Under the pieces are notes generated by a model. It made no database searches. It saw only the letters and a program-made list of their open reading frames with translations, and was not told the origin of the DNA. Below, piece by piece: positions 8,101 to 16,696 of a stretch of 64,000 bases of DNA (its first letter is position 1; every line of letters starts with the position of its first letter). Position numbers and translations under genes: made by a program. The stretch is from Coleofasciculus sp040219735 (GTDB lineage Bacteria > Cyanobacteriota > Cyanobacteriia > Cyanobacteriales > Coleofasciculaceae), in assembly GCA_040219735.1 (NCBI GenBank), contig JAVJRX010000059.1; one strand, given 5' to 3'.

Positions 8101-9317
8101 TCGAGTTGGCGCGATTTTTGCTCATAAAGCCAGGTTTCCTGAATCCCTTGGCTGACTTGAGAGAGCATTTCAATTACTAAGTCTGATTTGTTAAAATCGA
8201 GTTTTTCAACTCCTAACCAAGGAAGCGGTTTAATGAGATTTTTACTCCTGTGGATAACCTGAAATTGTCCACCGGGTAAAATTTGTCCAATATAGGAATA
8301 TTTGCCAACATGATGATTGGGTTGAATTTGAATCAGTCCCCCCGGTGCAGCAAAACTTTGATTATATGCCGCTAATCGTACCTGATCCACGGCAAAAGAT
8401 TGGGCAGATTCGACGGCTAATTTCCACAGGTACACTTGACTGTAAGCCGCTTCAATCGGATCAGAGGTAACCCGATTTACACCATATCGCGCCTGAAATT
8501 GCTGCACAAATCGATTATTTTCGGGTGTATTTAGACTCTGGAAATAACTCCAACTGGCATAATGTCCAACAGCCACATCGTCCAGGGTTTGGAGTTCCAC
8601 TTCCGCGACACTCACCGCCAGAATTGGAATGTCATCAGCGGTTATCCCTGCGTCTCGGTACTGATGATAGAAAAATTGGTTTCCTTGTCCATTAAGGGTA
8701 TTGAAAACAACATCCGGTTGGGTTTGTTGAATTCGTGCGATCGCGCCGCTAAAATCTGTCTCCCCTAAGTCTACATATTCTTCCCCGACGACTTCCCCAC
8801 CTTGTTGCTTGAGTTGGGAGGCGATGATCTTATTTAAAGTGCGGGGAAAAACATAATCGGAACCTAGCAGATAGAATCGCTTTCCTTTGTTAGACAGTAG
8901 CCAAGAAACGGCGGGTTCCACTTGTTGATTGGGACAAGCGCCCGTATAAAAGATGTTAGGAGAGCTTTCGAGTCCTTCGTATTGTAGGGGATACCAGAGG
9001 AGAGCATTTAAGGTCTCAAATGTGGGTTTAACCGCTTTACGGGTAGCCGACGTCCAACAGCCAAAAACTGTGGTTACGCCCTCAAATTGAATCAGTTGTT
9101 GGGCTTGGCGTTTAAATTCTGCTGGATCAGATGCACCATCAACCACAAGCGGCTCAATGGTTTGAGCCAAAACGCCTCCGGCTTGATTGATTTGTGCGAT
9201 CGCCATCAGGGCTGCATCAATTAATGGTCTCTCACTAAGAGCCATTGTGCCAGTTTGGGAATGCAAGATACCAACTCGCACTCCAGATGCAGAAGATGGC
9301 TGGTTTAAAGGCAACAT
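5133..9317 (-). CDS. Adenylate cyclase with amide/urea-type ligand-binding domain, GAF and PAS sensors
   Basis: A ~1394-residue cytoplasmic multidomain cyclase making cAMP from ATP. Order: type-I periplasmic-binding fold of the urea/short-chain amide class (~9-372), coiled coil (~389-429), GAF (~450-592), PAS (~605-725), PAS (~735-845), GAF (~859-1049), PAS (~1059-1155), class III cyclase (~1200-1385). The cyclase has metal Asp in ILFADLVGFT and in GDAYMVAAG, adenine-selecting Lys and Asp in IEKIKTIG and YDLWG, and transition-state Asn and Arg in VNIASRM, so it should be active on ATP. No signal peptide or membrane segment is seen, so the binding domain probably senses a cytoplasmic ligand. 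ATG 9317 is preferred over TTG 9323. Ligand identity is inference. Confidence 0.88.
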   Translation of the reverse strand: MLPLNQPSSASGVRVGILHSQTGTMALSERPLIDAALMAIAQINQAGGVLAQTIEPLVVDGASDPAEFKRQAQQLIQFEGVTTVFGCWTSATRKAVKPTFETLNALLWYPLQYEGLESSPNIFYTGACPNQQVEPAVSWLLSNKGKRFYLLGSDYVFPRTLNKIIASQLKQQGGEVVGEEYVDLGETDFSGAIARIQQTQPDVVFNTLNGQGNQFFYHQYRDAGITADDIPILAVSVAEVELQTLDDVAVGHYASWSYFQSLNTPENNRFVQQFQARYGVNRVTSDPIEAAYSQVYLWKLAVESAQSFAVDQVRLAAYNQSFAAPGGLIQIQPNHHVGKYSYIGQILPGGQFQVIHRSKNLIKPLPWLGVEKLDFNKSDLVIEMLSQVSQGIQETWLYEQKSRQLEALTHKLKQAEQALQESAIALRNHNLVLTQLAKSPAIHQGDLNAAFAEITQAGVKSLGVERTGIWLFDKTRTKLHCFDLFDKHQNHHSQDIELAVANYPTYFQALQHDQLIAADYAQTDPRTQELSASYLIPWGITSVLDVPIQIRGEIAGIICLGQVGRVRHWTPEDQNFARSLADLVSLAIEAREHKQTEFDLAESQRSLATLMSNIPGIAYRCLNDSDWTMLFISEGCYELTGYPVEAFTKQKILTYNQLIHPDDQNPVFDQIQAALDNHHSYQLTYRIITATGELKWVWEQGQGIFEPDGKVFYLEGLITDITAQKQTEAALRKSEDRWQLVLNSTQDGIFEWNIATGKVFASPHLGGMLGYTDPTVLESFDRWRNLVHPEDIDQVLATLQDHLTRKTPPYKFEYRMRCQDGSYKWILARGQVQWNENGQPVRVVGSQQDFSDRKQAEEEVKLLLNLSQAINAASDFDTALEVALQKLCEITGWIYGEAWIPSTDESILVSSRRWHCQRQGLDPSLQVAIEGFREYSKLLTFYPGEEIPGKVWLTQHSQWISDFSQTDDVLLRLESATACGLKAGFGVPIIANVNLDKPTTQPNSCLLSSPSSVLAILVFFIHSNGSEDKRLTKLVNGVAAQLGTVLQQKKVQAEMKALFAAMTDMVTVRDVSGRCLNMIPTKVANVYKLPEAMMGRKLHEDLPRPQADLILQAILQAISTQETVSIEYSLPIDGKEVWLAETISPLSTETAILVARDISDRKQAEAALYVEKQKSEQLLLNILPQPIVDQLRNNPDVIAEQFNDVTILFADLVGFTPLGARLKPIELVKLLNQIFSRFDELVDQLGIEKIKTIGDAYMVAAGLPIPRSDHAEAIAQMALAMQGAMKRFQVELGEDIKIRIGINTGVVVAGVIGTKKFIYDLWGDAVNIASRMESSGEAGRIQVTEATYERLKYNYPLEKRGAINVRGRGEMVTYWLMGDQASSGMNNGKKIPIL

Positions 9318-9651
9318 GATCAAAGCCTAGGGTTATTTTATACAGAGTGTATGAGGAATCTATAGATAGTCTTTTTCAAGGCAATTGAGTGGCAACCAGG
9401 AGTTTTATTCAAGTTAAAGTCTAATTACACAAAACTATAGAGCAAAATCAACGCTATGAGTTTTAGAGTTTGAGTTTAGTTATATTATACTTGGGTTAAC
9501 CTAAATCATTTCATAAAAATTGAGGGTTATAGTTTTAGATAGGTTAGAGTAACTTCAGGTAAATTCAGGTATATTGAGTTACAATGCCCATCTTTCATTT
9601 CATTCTACTTTGCCTCCTTACTCCTTCTCTTCTGCCCTCTGCCTTCTTGTC
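9318..9651. other. Intergenic gap, AT-rich, no gene seen
   Basis: 334 bases between the cyclase start and the end of the STAS-like gene. It contains a short direct repeat TTCAGGTA at ~9555 and ~9566 and no coding sequence. It probably holds the cyclase promoter. Confidence 0.5.
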
Positions 9652-9996
9652 CTAGTCCCACTCCATTTTTAAAGTAGGCACCAACCGTTGCCAGTTACTT
9701 AAAAGCTTATTTTGCCAAGGCATTTGTGTTGAACCTTTAACCATCAGTTGAGTAATTTTTTGCTTACGTACACGAATTACAAATCGAGACAAGACACTCA
9801 TTCCCGAACTGTTCAGGAATTCTAGCTGCTGTAAGTTCATCGTAATCAGGGGGAGTTCTTGAACCATAACCTGATCCAGTAATTCCTCGATGGGTTTATA
9901 ATCAGAAATTAGGCTTTCCCTCAATAAACCTTTGAAGTTCACGGTTGCCGTTGTTGGTTCATACCATACCGTATAGTCTTCGGTCTGAATGCTCAT
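9652..9996 (-). CDS. STAS/SiaC-like antagonist phosphoprotein
   Basis: A 114-residue small protein, last of a four-gene minus-strand set. The core FLNSSGMSVLSRFVIRVRK (~60-78) resembles the phospho-acceptor loop and helix of anti-sigma-factor antagonists and of SiaC-type regulators, where Ser/Thr phosphorylation is toggled by a kinase and a PP2C phosphatase. The start ATG at 9996 has GGATGGAG upstream. It lies 33 bases after the kinase-like gene and downstream of the PP2C gene, the order expected of a partner-switching cassette. The phosphorylation site and the partner are inferred; the target could be a sigma factor or a cyclase. Confidence 0.65.
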   Translation of the reverse strand: MSIQTEDYTVWYEPTTATVNFKGLLRESLISDYKPIEELLDQVMVQELPLITMNLQQLEFLNSSGMSVLSRFVIRVRKQKITQLMVKGSTQMPWQNKLLSNWQRLVPTLKMEWD

Positions 9997-10029
9997 TCGA
10001 TATACTCCATCCTATTACTTATGACTTCA

Positions 10030-10608
10030 TTAGATCGTTAGCTGTACCATTGTGGTCACCGTTTTTACTTCAGGGTTTTGGTTAATGGTTTCAATTTTCC
10101 AGCCTAACTTAGCACTATAATCATTAGTCATGCTGAGAAAACCCAACTGCGATTGATCACTATTCTCTTCAGCACCTTTTTCCAATTGTCTAAAATAAAA
10201 TTCATTAAGATCAGAGGTAAGAAATTCGTCAACAAATGCCTCCATTTTTTTTAACTTGTCTTGATTCACGCAATTTGTAGCCATTAATATTAATGTTTTT
10301 TCCTGCAAGCAGCTACTAATTTTTATTGGATATTTAACCAGACTATCATGGAATTTAATGCAATTCTCTAATAATTCATTGGTGATATAAGTCGCGGCAC
10401 TCTTGATTTTTAGTTGTCGTTCAAAGGTTTGGATATCGTCCTCATGGGTAGGAAAAAGATTGGCGATATAGTCCGTCATGAAAGCAACAGACAAGTAGCG
10501 AGTTTGCTTACGGCGGGCGCGAGAAATTGCGTGGACATACAACTCCAGCGTAAAAAGCTTGTAATCGGCAAGTATATCTTCTCTGAAGTTTCCTAATATT
10601 TGATTCAT
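10030..10608 (-). CDS. Kinase-like protein of the partner-switching set (DUF6272/SiaB-like)
   Basis: A 192-residue protein with a weak HATPase signature: N-box-like TNELLENCIKFHD at ~77-89 and a late block LGFLSMTNDYSAKLGW at ~154-169 resembling the G-box region of GHKL ATPases. This is the pattern of SiaB/DUF6272 kinases and of cyanobacterial Slr1861-type anti-sigma factors. It presumably phosphorylates the downstream STAS-like protein. The ATG at 10608 has AAGGA almost touching it, so the exact start is uncertain. It sits 48 bases after the PP2C gene. The classical glycine-rich lid is degenerate, so ATPase activity is not certain. Confidence 0.6.
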   Translation of the reverse strand: MNQILGNFREDILADYKLFTLELYVHAISRARRKQTRYLSVAFMTDYIANLFPTHEDDIQTFERQLKIKSAATYITNELLENCIKFHDSLVKYPIKISSCLQEKTLILMATNCVNQDKLKKMEAFVDEFLTSDLNEFYFRQLEKGAEENSDQSQLGFLSMTNDYSAKLGWKIETINQNPEVKTVTTMVQLTI

Positions 10609-10656
10609 ATCCTTTGAGATTATAGTTTTTTGAGAATGGAAAACATGAACAGCGAT

Positions 10657-12246
10657 TTACTTCTGTTTAAGTATCACCAACGTAATATCATCAGCAACTT
10701 TTTGTTTGCCAATATGACGCCGTACATCGTCAATCACGACTTGTCTAATTTCCTGAGTCGATTTCTGATAATTCCGACTAACAATTTCGCATAACCGCTC
10801 TAGTCCATATTGTTGTCGCTGGGAGTTATAAGCTTCTGTAACACCATCCGTGTATAAGACTACCACATCTCCTGAATTTAACTCTATTTTTTCCTGAGCA
10901 ATAAACTCAGAAATTTCTTCCTCTAATCCTAAAGGGAAGCCCAGATAAGTTGTATTAATCCGTTCCACTTTTCCTCCATTACGCACCACAATAACATCCT
11001 CATGTTGACCACTGACACCCAAAGTGCCATTGGCATAATCTAAAACAGCCAGAGTTATATTTTTATAGGGATTAATCCGCTGGATGTTGCTATAAATAGT
11101 GCGGTTGAGAATATCCAAAAATCTCACCGGATTGGTTTCCTCACTTTCTTGTAAGGTTCGCACAGCCGTTTGAGTCATCAACATCAAAACTCCACTTTCT
11201 AAACCATGTCCGGTTACATCACCAATGCTAATTTTGACGTTACCATTCTGTTGAATTACGTCATAATAGTCACCGCCAACTTCATCAGCAGGTTGCATGA
11301 ATCCAGCAATATCTAATCCTTCCACTAAATCCAGTTCCTCCTGTTTAGGTAAAATCATCTGTTGTAGTTTCTTGGTGACCTCGATTTCAGAACTCAGACG
11401 CAGGTTTTCTTGTCGGAGTTTTTGATTAAGAGTAGTAATTTTTTGATGGGCGGCTTGCAGCTCTTGTTTTTGGAGTTCCAACTCCTGATTTTTTTGCTGT
11501 AACTGTTGCGCCATGAATTCAAGCTGTTTTTGGTGGGTTATGTCCTTGATTACAAAACTACATCCGGAAAATCCTTTGACAGGTAAATAAATAGGGGTTA
11601 TTTCTAAACGTAGATAATAGGATAAATGCTGAATCTCTTGGTAAGATTTGCGTTTGTTCGTTTTCGCTTTATCGAAATATTTTTTGGCTAAATTAAACTG
11701 CTCATTATCTGATAAATTAAATAAATGTTTATTTAAAAGAGCAGATTCATTAAGCAAAACTCCATGAACAGATCGGAATTGCATGATTTCAAAGAATCGA
11801 CTATTAAATTCGACTAACCGTCCCTCACTATCCAGGATAGCAATACCCTCTGATGAATTTCGCACGATACTTGTCCATCGTTCTTGTCCCAAATAAAACT
11901 CCCGGAAAAGATCATCATCTTCAGCCAGTATATTTTCAAAAATTGCCAGCCATTCTTTATCTCGTTTAATTAATCGCAGACGGGAAATAAATTCGTTTTG
12001 GTTAACTAAAATAACAATCGTTAAGTCCAGAAATCCTTTTTTATATTGACTTAATTTTTCATGAAATAAAAACCTGCCTCTTTTATCTTTGCGACTAAAC
12101 AAGCTGTCTAACGGCTTTCCCACAATAGACTGAGGAGTACAGGCAAAATGTTCACAAAATTCCGGAGTAACGTTAAATATGTTTAGGGAGTCATCTAAAA
12201 CGAGCATTCCTCCTGTATAAACGGCATAGAGAGGACAATCCTTCAC
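10657..12246 (-). CDS. PAS-PAS-PP2C (SpoIIE/RsbU-type) serine/threonine phosphatase
   Basis: A 529-residue sensor phosphatase. Two PAS domains (~3-95 and ~125-245) lead through a long coiled coil (~245-295) to a SpoIIE-type PP2C domain (~300-527). Metal-binding motifs are intact: ADEVGGDYYD, IGDVTGHGLESG and VVVLYTDGVTEA. It should dephosphorylate a STAS-type antagonist, here most simply the product of 9652-9996. The start is GTG 12246 with AGGAG eight bases upstream. There is no membrane segment. The organisation resembles the Synechocystis icfG region, where such a phosphatase balances carbon signals; that parallel is inference. Confidence 0.88.
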   Translation of the reverse strand: MKDCPLYAVYTGGMLVLDDSLNIFNVTPEFCEHFACTPQSIVGKPLDSLFSRKDKRGRFLFHEKLSQYKKGFLDLTIVILVNQNEFISRLRLIKRDKEWLAIFENILAEDDDLFREFYLGQERWTSIVRNSSEGIAILDSEGRLVEFNSRFFEIMQFRSVHGVLLNESALLNKHLFNLSDNEQFNLAKKYFDKAKTNKRKSYQEIQHLSYYLRLEITPIYLPVKGFSGCSFVIKDITHQKQLEFMAQQLQQKNQELELQKQELQAAHQKITTLNQKLRQENLRLSSEIEVTKKLQQMILPKQEELDLVEGLDIAGFMQPADEVGGDYYDVIQQNGNVKISIGDVTGHGLESGVLMLMTQTAVRTLQESEETNPVRFLDILNRTIYSNIQRINPYKNITLAVLDYANGTLGVSGQHEDVIVVRNGGKVERINTTYLGFPLGLEEEISEFIAQEKIELNSGDVVVLYTDGVTEAYNSQRQQYGLERLCEIVSRNYQKSTQEIRQVVIDDVRRHIGKQKVADDITLVILKQK

Positions 12247-12327
12247 GATATTAGCTCCTGTTTATTTAAAAAAACTATTTATTATTGCTTTCGCCTAGTC
12301 ACTCACTGTAGTAATTAAACCGCCTCG

Positions 12328-13524
12328 TTAAAGTAATTCAACCTGGAATTTACAAGATAATTCTTGACAACAAATACAGTGGCTTTCTTCTGAAGCATAG
12401 GTTCCTACCCGTTCCTCAACAGTACCTTCGCCATGAAGGAGTGCCATAATTCCCGCTGCGACACCTGTTAACGCAAAACATTGGGGTTCTGTTGCTTCGC
12501 CTTTATAGGCTAGATAACCCAAAGCTTCGTATCCATTGAGAGCTTCCATTTGCAACGTTTCGCCCGGTTCATAATTGATGACATGCCAATTGCCCCAACC
12601 CAAACCATTTGTTACCGCAATTAATCCATATAAGTTATCCGATTCTTCTTCAACCATGGGGGCAATTAACTCATACCATTCTGCTGAAATAATAATACCG
12701 CGAAGGGTGTTCACAGCACAGACTTCTCCAGCAAATAAAAGAAGTTGTTTAGCTGTACTGAATAACCCTTGTTTTTTCATGCTTTCTATAAAACGAATAC
12801 AGATTAAATTATAAAAATCCGCTGGAGTGTTAGCTAAATAAACATTAAACGCCGGAATTAATCCCTGATTATTCCCATAAAACGGCATTTCAACTAGAGC
12901 ATTAATAATTTTTTTCTCATCAATATTAGAGTGAGCAAATTCACTCGTGGGTTTAGGGTTAAACTTTAGGTTTAGCTTCGGCAGATAAGTTACAGAAGTA
13001 GTTCGGGATTGATCGACGATAAACTGACACGTATCCGCACCCATATTCATACAAGCTTTTTCCTTGACATACACCGATTTTCCAGTAATTCCATGAATCA
13101 CACCTTGAAGATACCCTTCTGTAAACGTACAGACGGGACAGTTTGACTCAATAAATCCGGCTTTCCATCCTTCGACAAAGTGGGAACTACTTGACGTAAC
13201 TATGCCTTGATTAATTTGGGAAAAGTCCAAATGTCCATATCCTAAGTGAGCATAGAGTTTTGCGGCTATTTGCCATTTATCTGCTAAGGTATCTTCAGAA
13301 TCAAAAAAATTCTGGATATAGTCTGAGAAGATTTCTTCAGTCGCTGATAAAATAATCGCTTTGCCATTAATTTGCTTAGTGCCTTCTATAATATTTTGCA
13401 GGCGAGCGTTATAATGATGGCAGTGAATCACTACCTCTTTTTTGCCAATAATGCGACGATAAGTATGAGGGTCAAATACTAAATTGAAGCGTTCAGTTAA
13501 TTCTTTTTCTGTTGGAGTTTTCAT
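12328..13524 (-). CDS. Tandem V4R-domain sensor protein
   Basis: A 398-residue protein, first gene of the partner-switching set. It has two V4R (4-vinyl reductase-like) modules. The first, ~115-190, ends with KACMNMGADTCQFIV; the second, ~300-398, ends with SHCICCQELSCKFQVEL. Both show the Cys cluster typical of the family, which binds small hydrophobic ligands or metals in XylR/DmpR regulators and BchJ. There is no DNA-binding or catalytic domain, so it likely works as an input sensor for the phosphatase 82 bases downstream. The ATG at 13524 is the only sensible start. The ligand is unknown. Confidence 0.75.
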   Translation of the reverse strand: MKTPTEKELTERFNLVFDPHTYRRIIGKKEVVIHCHHYNARLQNIIEGTKQINGKAIILSATEEIFSDYIQNFFDSEDTLADKWQIAAKLYAHLGYGHLDFSQINQGIVTSSSSHFVEGWKAGFIESNCPVCTFTEGYLQGVIHGITGKSVYVKEKACMNMGADTCQFIVDQSRTTSVTYLPKLNLKFNPKPTSEFAHSNIDEKKIINALVEMPFYGNNQGLIPAFNVYLANTPADFYNLICIRFIESMKKQGLFSTAKQLLLFAGEVCAVNTLRGIIISAEWYELIAPMVEEESDNLYGLIAVTNGLGWGNWHVINYEPGETLQMEALNGYEALGYLAYKGEATEPQCFALTGVAAGIMALLHGEGTVEERVGTYASEESHCICCQELSCKFQVELL

Positions 13525-13783
13525 TGGTTCTTAGTGAGTGGCGGTCTAAAATTGTTCATGGTACTCCTTCAGAGAATAAATATAGCCTTTTCATTTGAGT
13601 TATTAATCTCACCCTGAGAGGGGTAAGGTTTTCACGTTTCATTGGGAAATGCTATAGACAGGGTTTATTGCCTAATGAAGTTGCCATGAACGATAAACGA
13701 TGAATCCTGAGCCTGGGACTGTATTCCATGGAACCAAAAACGGCTATAGATTGAGATTATATCAGTTTATAGAGAAATAGGAT

Positions 13784-13850
13784 CAAGGAAGAGACATTCG
13801 ATTGGAAAGAGACATTCCATTGGAAAGAGACGTTCCACCGGAACGTCTCT
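13784..13850. repeat. Short tandem repeat ending in a perfect hairpin
   Basis: Three 17-18-base units, each (A)AGAGACRTTC followed by a variant of CATTGG, end in AGAGACGTTCC-ACC-GGAACGTCTCT (13826-13850), an 11-bp perfect stem followed by ACAAG. It lies in the 378-base gap between the GH13 stop and the V4R gene start. The GTCTCTAC-type right flank resembles the other hairpin repeats here. No gene is seen in the gap. Confidence 0.75.
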
Positions 13851-13902
13851 ACAAGGTCAAATCAGGGATACTTTGGTAGCTTCTGTTACCTTTTTTGAAG
13901 AA

Positions 13903-15921
13903 TTAAATCAAAGCGTAAACCTTTGCTTCCCATGGGAAAATCGGTTCTCTGCCAACCCATTCAGGAGGAACGATGCGGTTTTGGGTGATTTCTTTCCACT
14001 GCTTACCTTCTGGAGTGGGCGACCAATTCGGGACTTTATATTCAGAACCTACAGGAGTTCCATAGTCTGAGAAATTAGCCACGACAATCACGTATTCATC
14101 CGCCTTTTTGCCACGCCGCCAGACTAAAACCCGTTTACCTTCATGGAAATCGGCATGAATAAACTCATTCTCATTCACGGCTAGTGCCTTAGATGAGGTG
14201 CGGAAGCGAACTAACCGCGCCACATACTCAAAGATGCGTTGTCGCCAATCCTCTTGGACTCGACTATAGTTTACTGGGTCCACCTGTTTATGATCGGTAT
14301 GTTCATCACTAATATCAAGATCCTGCTGATCCGCAAATTCATCCCCTGCCAAAATCAGGGGAATCCCAACAGCGGTTAAAAGACAAACAAATGCTAGCTT
14401 AATCCGGGGTTCAGTATCGTAAACTCCATTATTAATTAGATAGTTATAGAAACGCTCATTACCTAAACCGCCTACATCATGGGACGTGAGATAATTCACC
14501 GCTTGAGCGCTATCGGTAAAGCCTAAAAAACGACAATCAATGAGTTTGCGGACACTCCATTCAAAGCTAGAGTCATTAAAGGCATTCTTGCCTAAAATTA
14601 CCTGTCGAATAATCTGCTTAAATTTTTCGTTCCATAGTCCATCTAAGCGATTTTGGTGAACTAAGGCTAAGGGGACACTTAATTCTTCGCCAACAACCAG
14701 AAAGTGCTGACTTGAACCTCCCCGTTTTTCCCAAAGCGTGCGGGCTAACTCTCGGAATTTTTCCAAAAAGTCATAGTTGCCGACATTATTAACGCTATCG
14801 AGTCGCAAACCATCCACCCGATAATAGTTCAGCCAATGAGCCATATATACTTTCATATATTCACGGGCTGGCACAAACCAGGATTTTTTGCCAAGAATTG
14901 GATGATAGCCTTCTACCCAATAGTTGTACTTAAATAAATCACCACCAAAACCATTGCGACCCACTTGTTCAGGGTCACGTTCCGGATTGCCCTGTGGTCG
15001 CCATTGGACATAAAAATCCAAAAAATTTATGTTTTGATACGGATTATTTCGGGAAAACGCCATCACCATATCGGCAAAGAAACGCATTCCCAACTGGTGA
15101 CACACTTTAATTAGATTGGCTAAATCAGTGGATGCGGTTGGTGCATCTTGACCCTCTGGATGTCCTAAATCAAAATCAGCCGCAAAAAAGTTAGCTGTAC
15201 CATATCCCCATTCCAGCTTGTCATCACTATCGGCTGGAGGCAATAATTCTAAGGCATTGACGCCTAATTCCGCCAGATGAGCTTTGCCTTCTGCTAAGGT
15301 TTCAATGTGGCTAAAATTAGGAGACGTGGCTTGGGGTTGCAATAAAGACAGCACATCCTGAAACGTACCGATTCCTACCTCTCGATTTTCCTCTGTCCTC
15401 CCTTTTGTCCAACGGGTTGGTAATTCATAGATCACCAGTTGATTGTTTGGGGGTAGAGTGTCTAATGGGGCGTCTCCTTCCCAGTTCACCGTTTGTCCGC
15501 CCGGATCACAGGGGATTAGGATGCCATTGTGATACAAAATCACACTAGCAGGATCATGACTGGCAATACCACCTTCCTCGTCAGGGATGGGGGCGATTAT
15601 CCGGCGGTCTACAGTGGTGGCGGTTGGATCAGTGCAATAGAGAACTTTGTTAATATTGTCAGGGTTATAGGGTTCAGTATTGTGGATTTTAAACCAGTAC
15701 AGGTAAACTTGCCCTTCTGTCAGACCACAGTCTTGAGCGGAGACTTCCCACAACTCCGGGAAATCAGGAGATTGGCTGAGGGGAAATTCACCAACTTTCT
15801 CGAATCGATCTGAAGCCTTAGCTGAAGGTTTAGCAATGTAAACGCTGGGCGGTGGTTGGGATATACCAGGACGCCACAAGATGAAGTGGGTCTGCTTGCG
15901 GCTTAATAGATCGACGAGCAT
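13903..15921 (-). CDS. GH13 alpha-amylase-family glycoside hydrolase
   Basis: A 672-residue alpha-glucan-active enzyme with an N-terminal beta-sandwich like CBM48 (~1-130), a TIM barrel and a C-terminal beta domain. Catalytic residues are visible: nucleophile Asp in VDGLRLDSVNN, acid/base Glu in VVGEELS and the third Asp in LTSHDVGG. The start ATG at 15921 is chosen because AGGAG lies 9 bases before it; the longer frame from 15969 lacks one. No signal peptide is seen, so it probably acts on cytoplasmic glycogen or maltodextrins. Subfamily (debranching, maltogenic or branching-like) cannot be fixed by eye. The gene stands alone between repeat-rich gaps. Confidence 0.88.
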   Translation of the reverse strand: MLVDLLSRKQTHFILWRPGISQPPPSVYIAKPSAKASDRFEKVGEFPLSQSPDFPELWEVSAQDCGLTEGQVYLYWFKIHNTEPYNPDNINKVLYCTDPTATTVDRRIIAPIPDEEGGIASHDPASVILYHNGILIPCDPGGQTVNWEGDAPLDTLPPNNQLVIYELPTRWTKGRTEENREVGIGTFQDVLSLLQPQATSPNFSHIETLAEGKAHLAELGVNALELLPPADSDDKLEWGYGTANFFAADFDLGHPEGQDAPTASTDLANLIKVCHQLGMRFFADMVMAFSRNNPYQNINFLDFYVQWRPQGNPERDPEQVGRNGFGGDLFKYNYWVEGYHPILGKKSWFVPAREYMKVYMAHWLNYYRVDGLRLDSVNNVGNYDFLEKFRELARTLWEKRGGSSQHFLVVGEELSVPLALVHQNRLDGLWNEKFKQIIRQVILGKNAFNDSSFEWSVRKLIDCRFLGFTDSAQAVNYLTSHDVGGLGNERFYNYLINNGVYDTEPRIKLAFVCLLTAVGIPLILAGDEFADQQDLDISDEHTDHKQVDPVNYSRVQEDWRQRIFEYVARLVRFRTSSKALAVNENEFIHADFHEGKRVLVWRRGKKADEYVIVVANFSDYGTPVGSEYKVPNWSPTPEGKQWKEITQNRIVPPEWVGREPIFPWEAKVYALI

Positions 15922-16696
15922 AGTATGGGTCTCCTGAGTGGGAATCTTACTTTGGGTTGATCTGTACAACCGACCACCATTCTATTCTGGGGATTTGAAA
16001 CGTCAATTCTTCGACTGTCATGTTCGCTTGACTAGCTAGATTTAAAGCGATGCTGATCAAGCCTGATTTAATAAGTAAAACTTTTCAATTTTATGTTTTA
16101 GTTTTAATATTCTCAAGTCAATCGGATTTAGGGCGGGCAGAAAAAGTCACTGGCAAATCCTGAGTTGACCTGGGTTTGAGTTTGTAGTATGTTGTTACGG
16201 TAATGCTGTATTGGGTGTTTTTTGTAGCATTTTTTTAAACTACATTGCTTAAATGCCTTGAAAATGCGTAATTTTATCCCCTCTCTTGTCGAAAAAATTT
16301 AAAAAATACAAATATATTACATTACCTAATTGTCAGAACTCGAACAGGGACGAATTTGACAAAAAAGCAGTTTAATGCATTAGATAAGAATTAAAATAAA
16401 TTATTATTAGGTTAGGACTTACGCAAAGCCTCTATGTGTTCTATGTGTAGTGGCGTGACACAGCTAAAATTGTGGAATAGATTTGACCTTTAAACCGGGC
16501 GCACGCCGTGCGCCCCTACAATGCTAATCCACCAATTAAGGTGTGCCACACCAGTAGGGTGTGTTAGCGTAGCGTAACGCACCTTTGCCACGATACGTGG
16601 TGTAGATGTGTAAATCCTGTAGGTATTATTGGTGACAAGTTATCCGCAGCGATTTAGCTTGAGAAATTAATTACAGATGCACAGAGAAATAAAACC
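15922..16696. other. Long intergenic gap with hairpin repeats
   Basis: 775 bases without a convincing gene. Contents: promoter DNA of the GH13 gene on the left, an AT-rich stretch at 16200-16420, the dispersed repeat at 16467-16520 with hairpin GGGCGCACG-C-CGTGCGCCC (16497-16515) followed by CTACA, and a GTGTGTTAGCGTAGCG/TAACGCAC palindromic stretch at ~16557-16582 of a type common in cyanobacteria. Confidence 0.6.
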
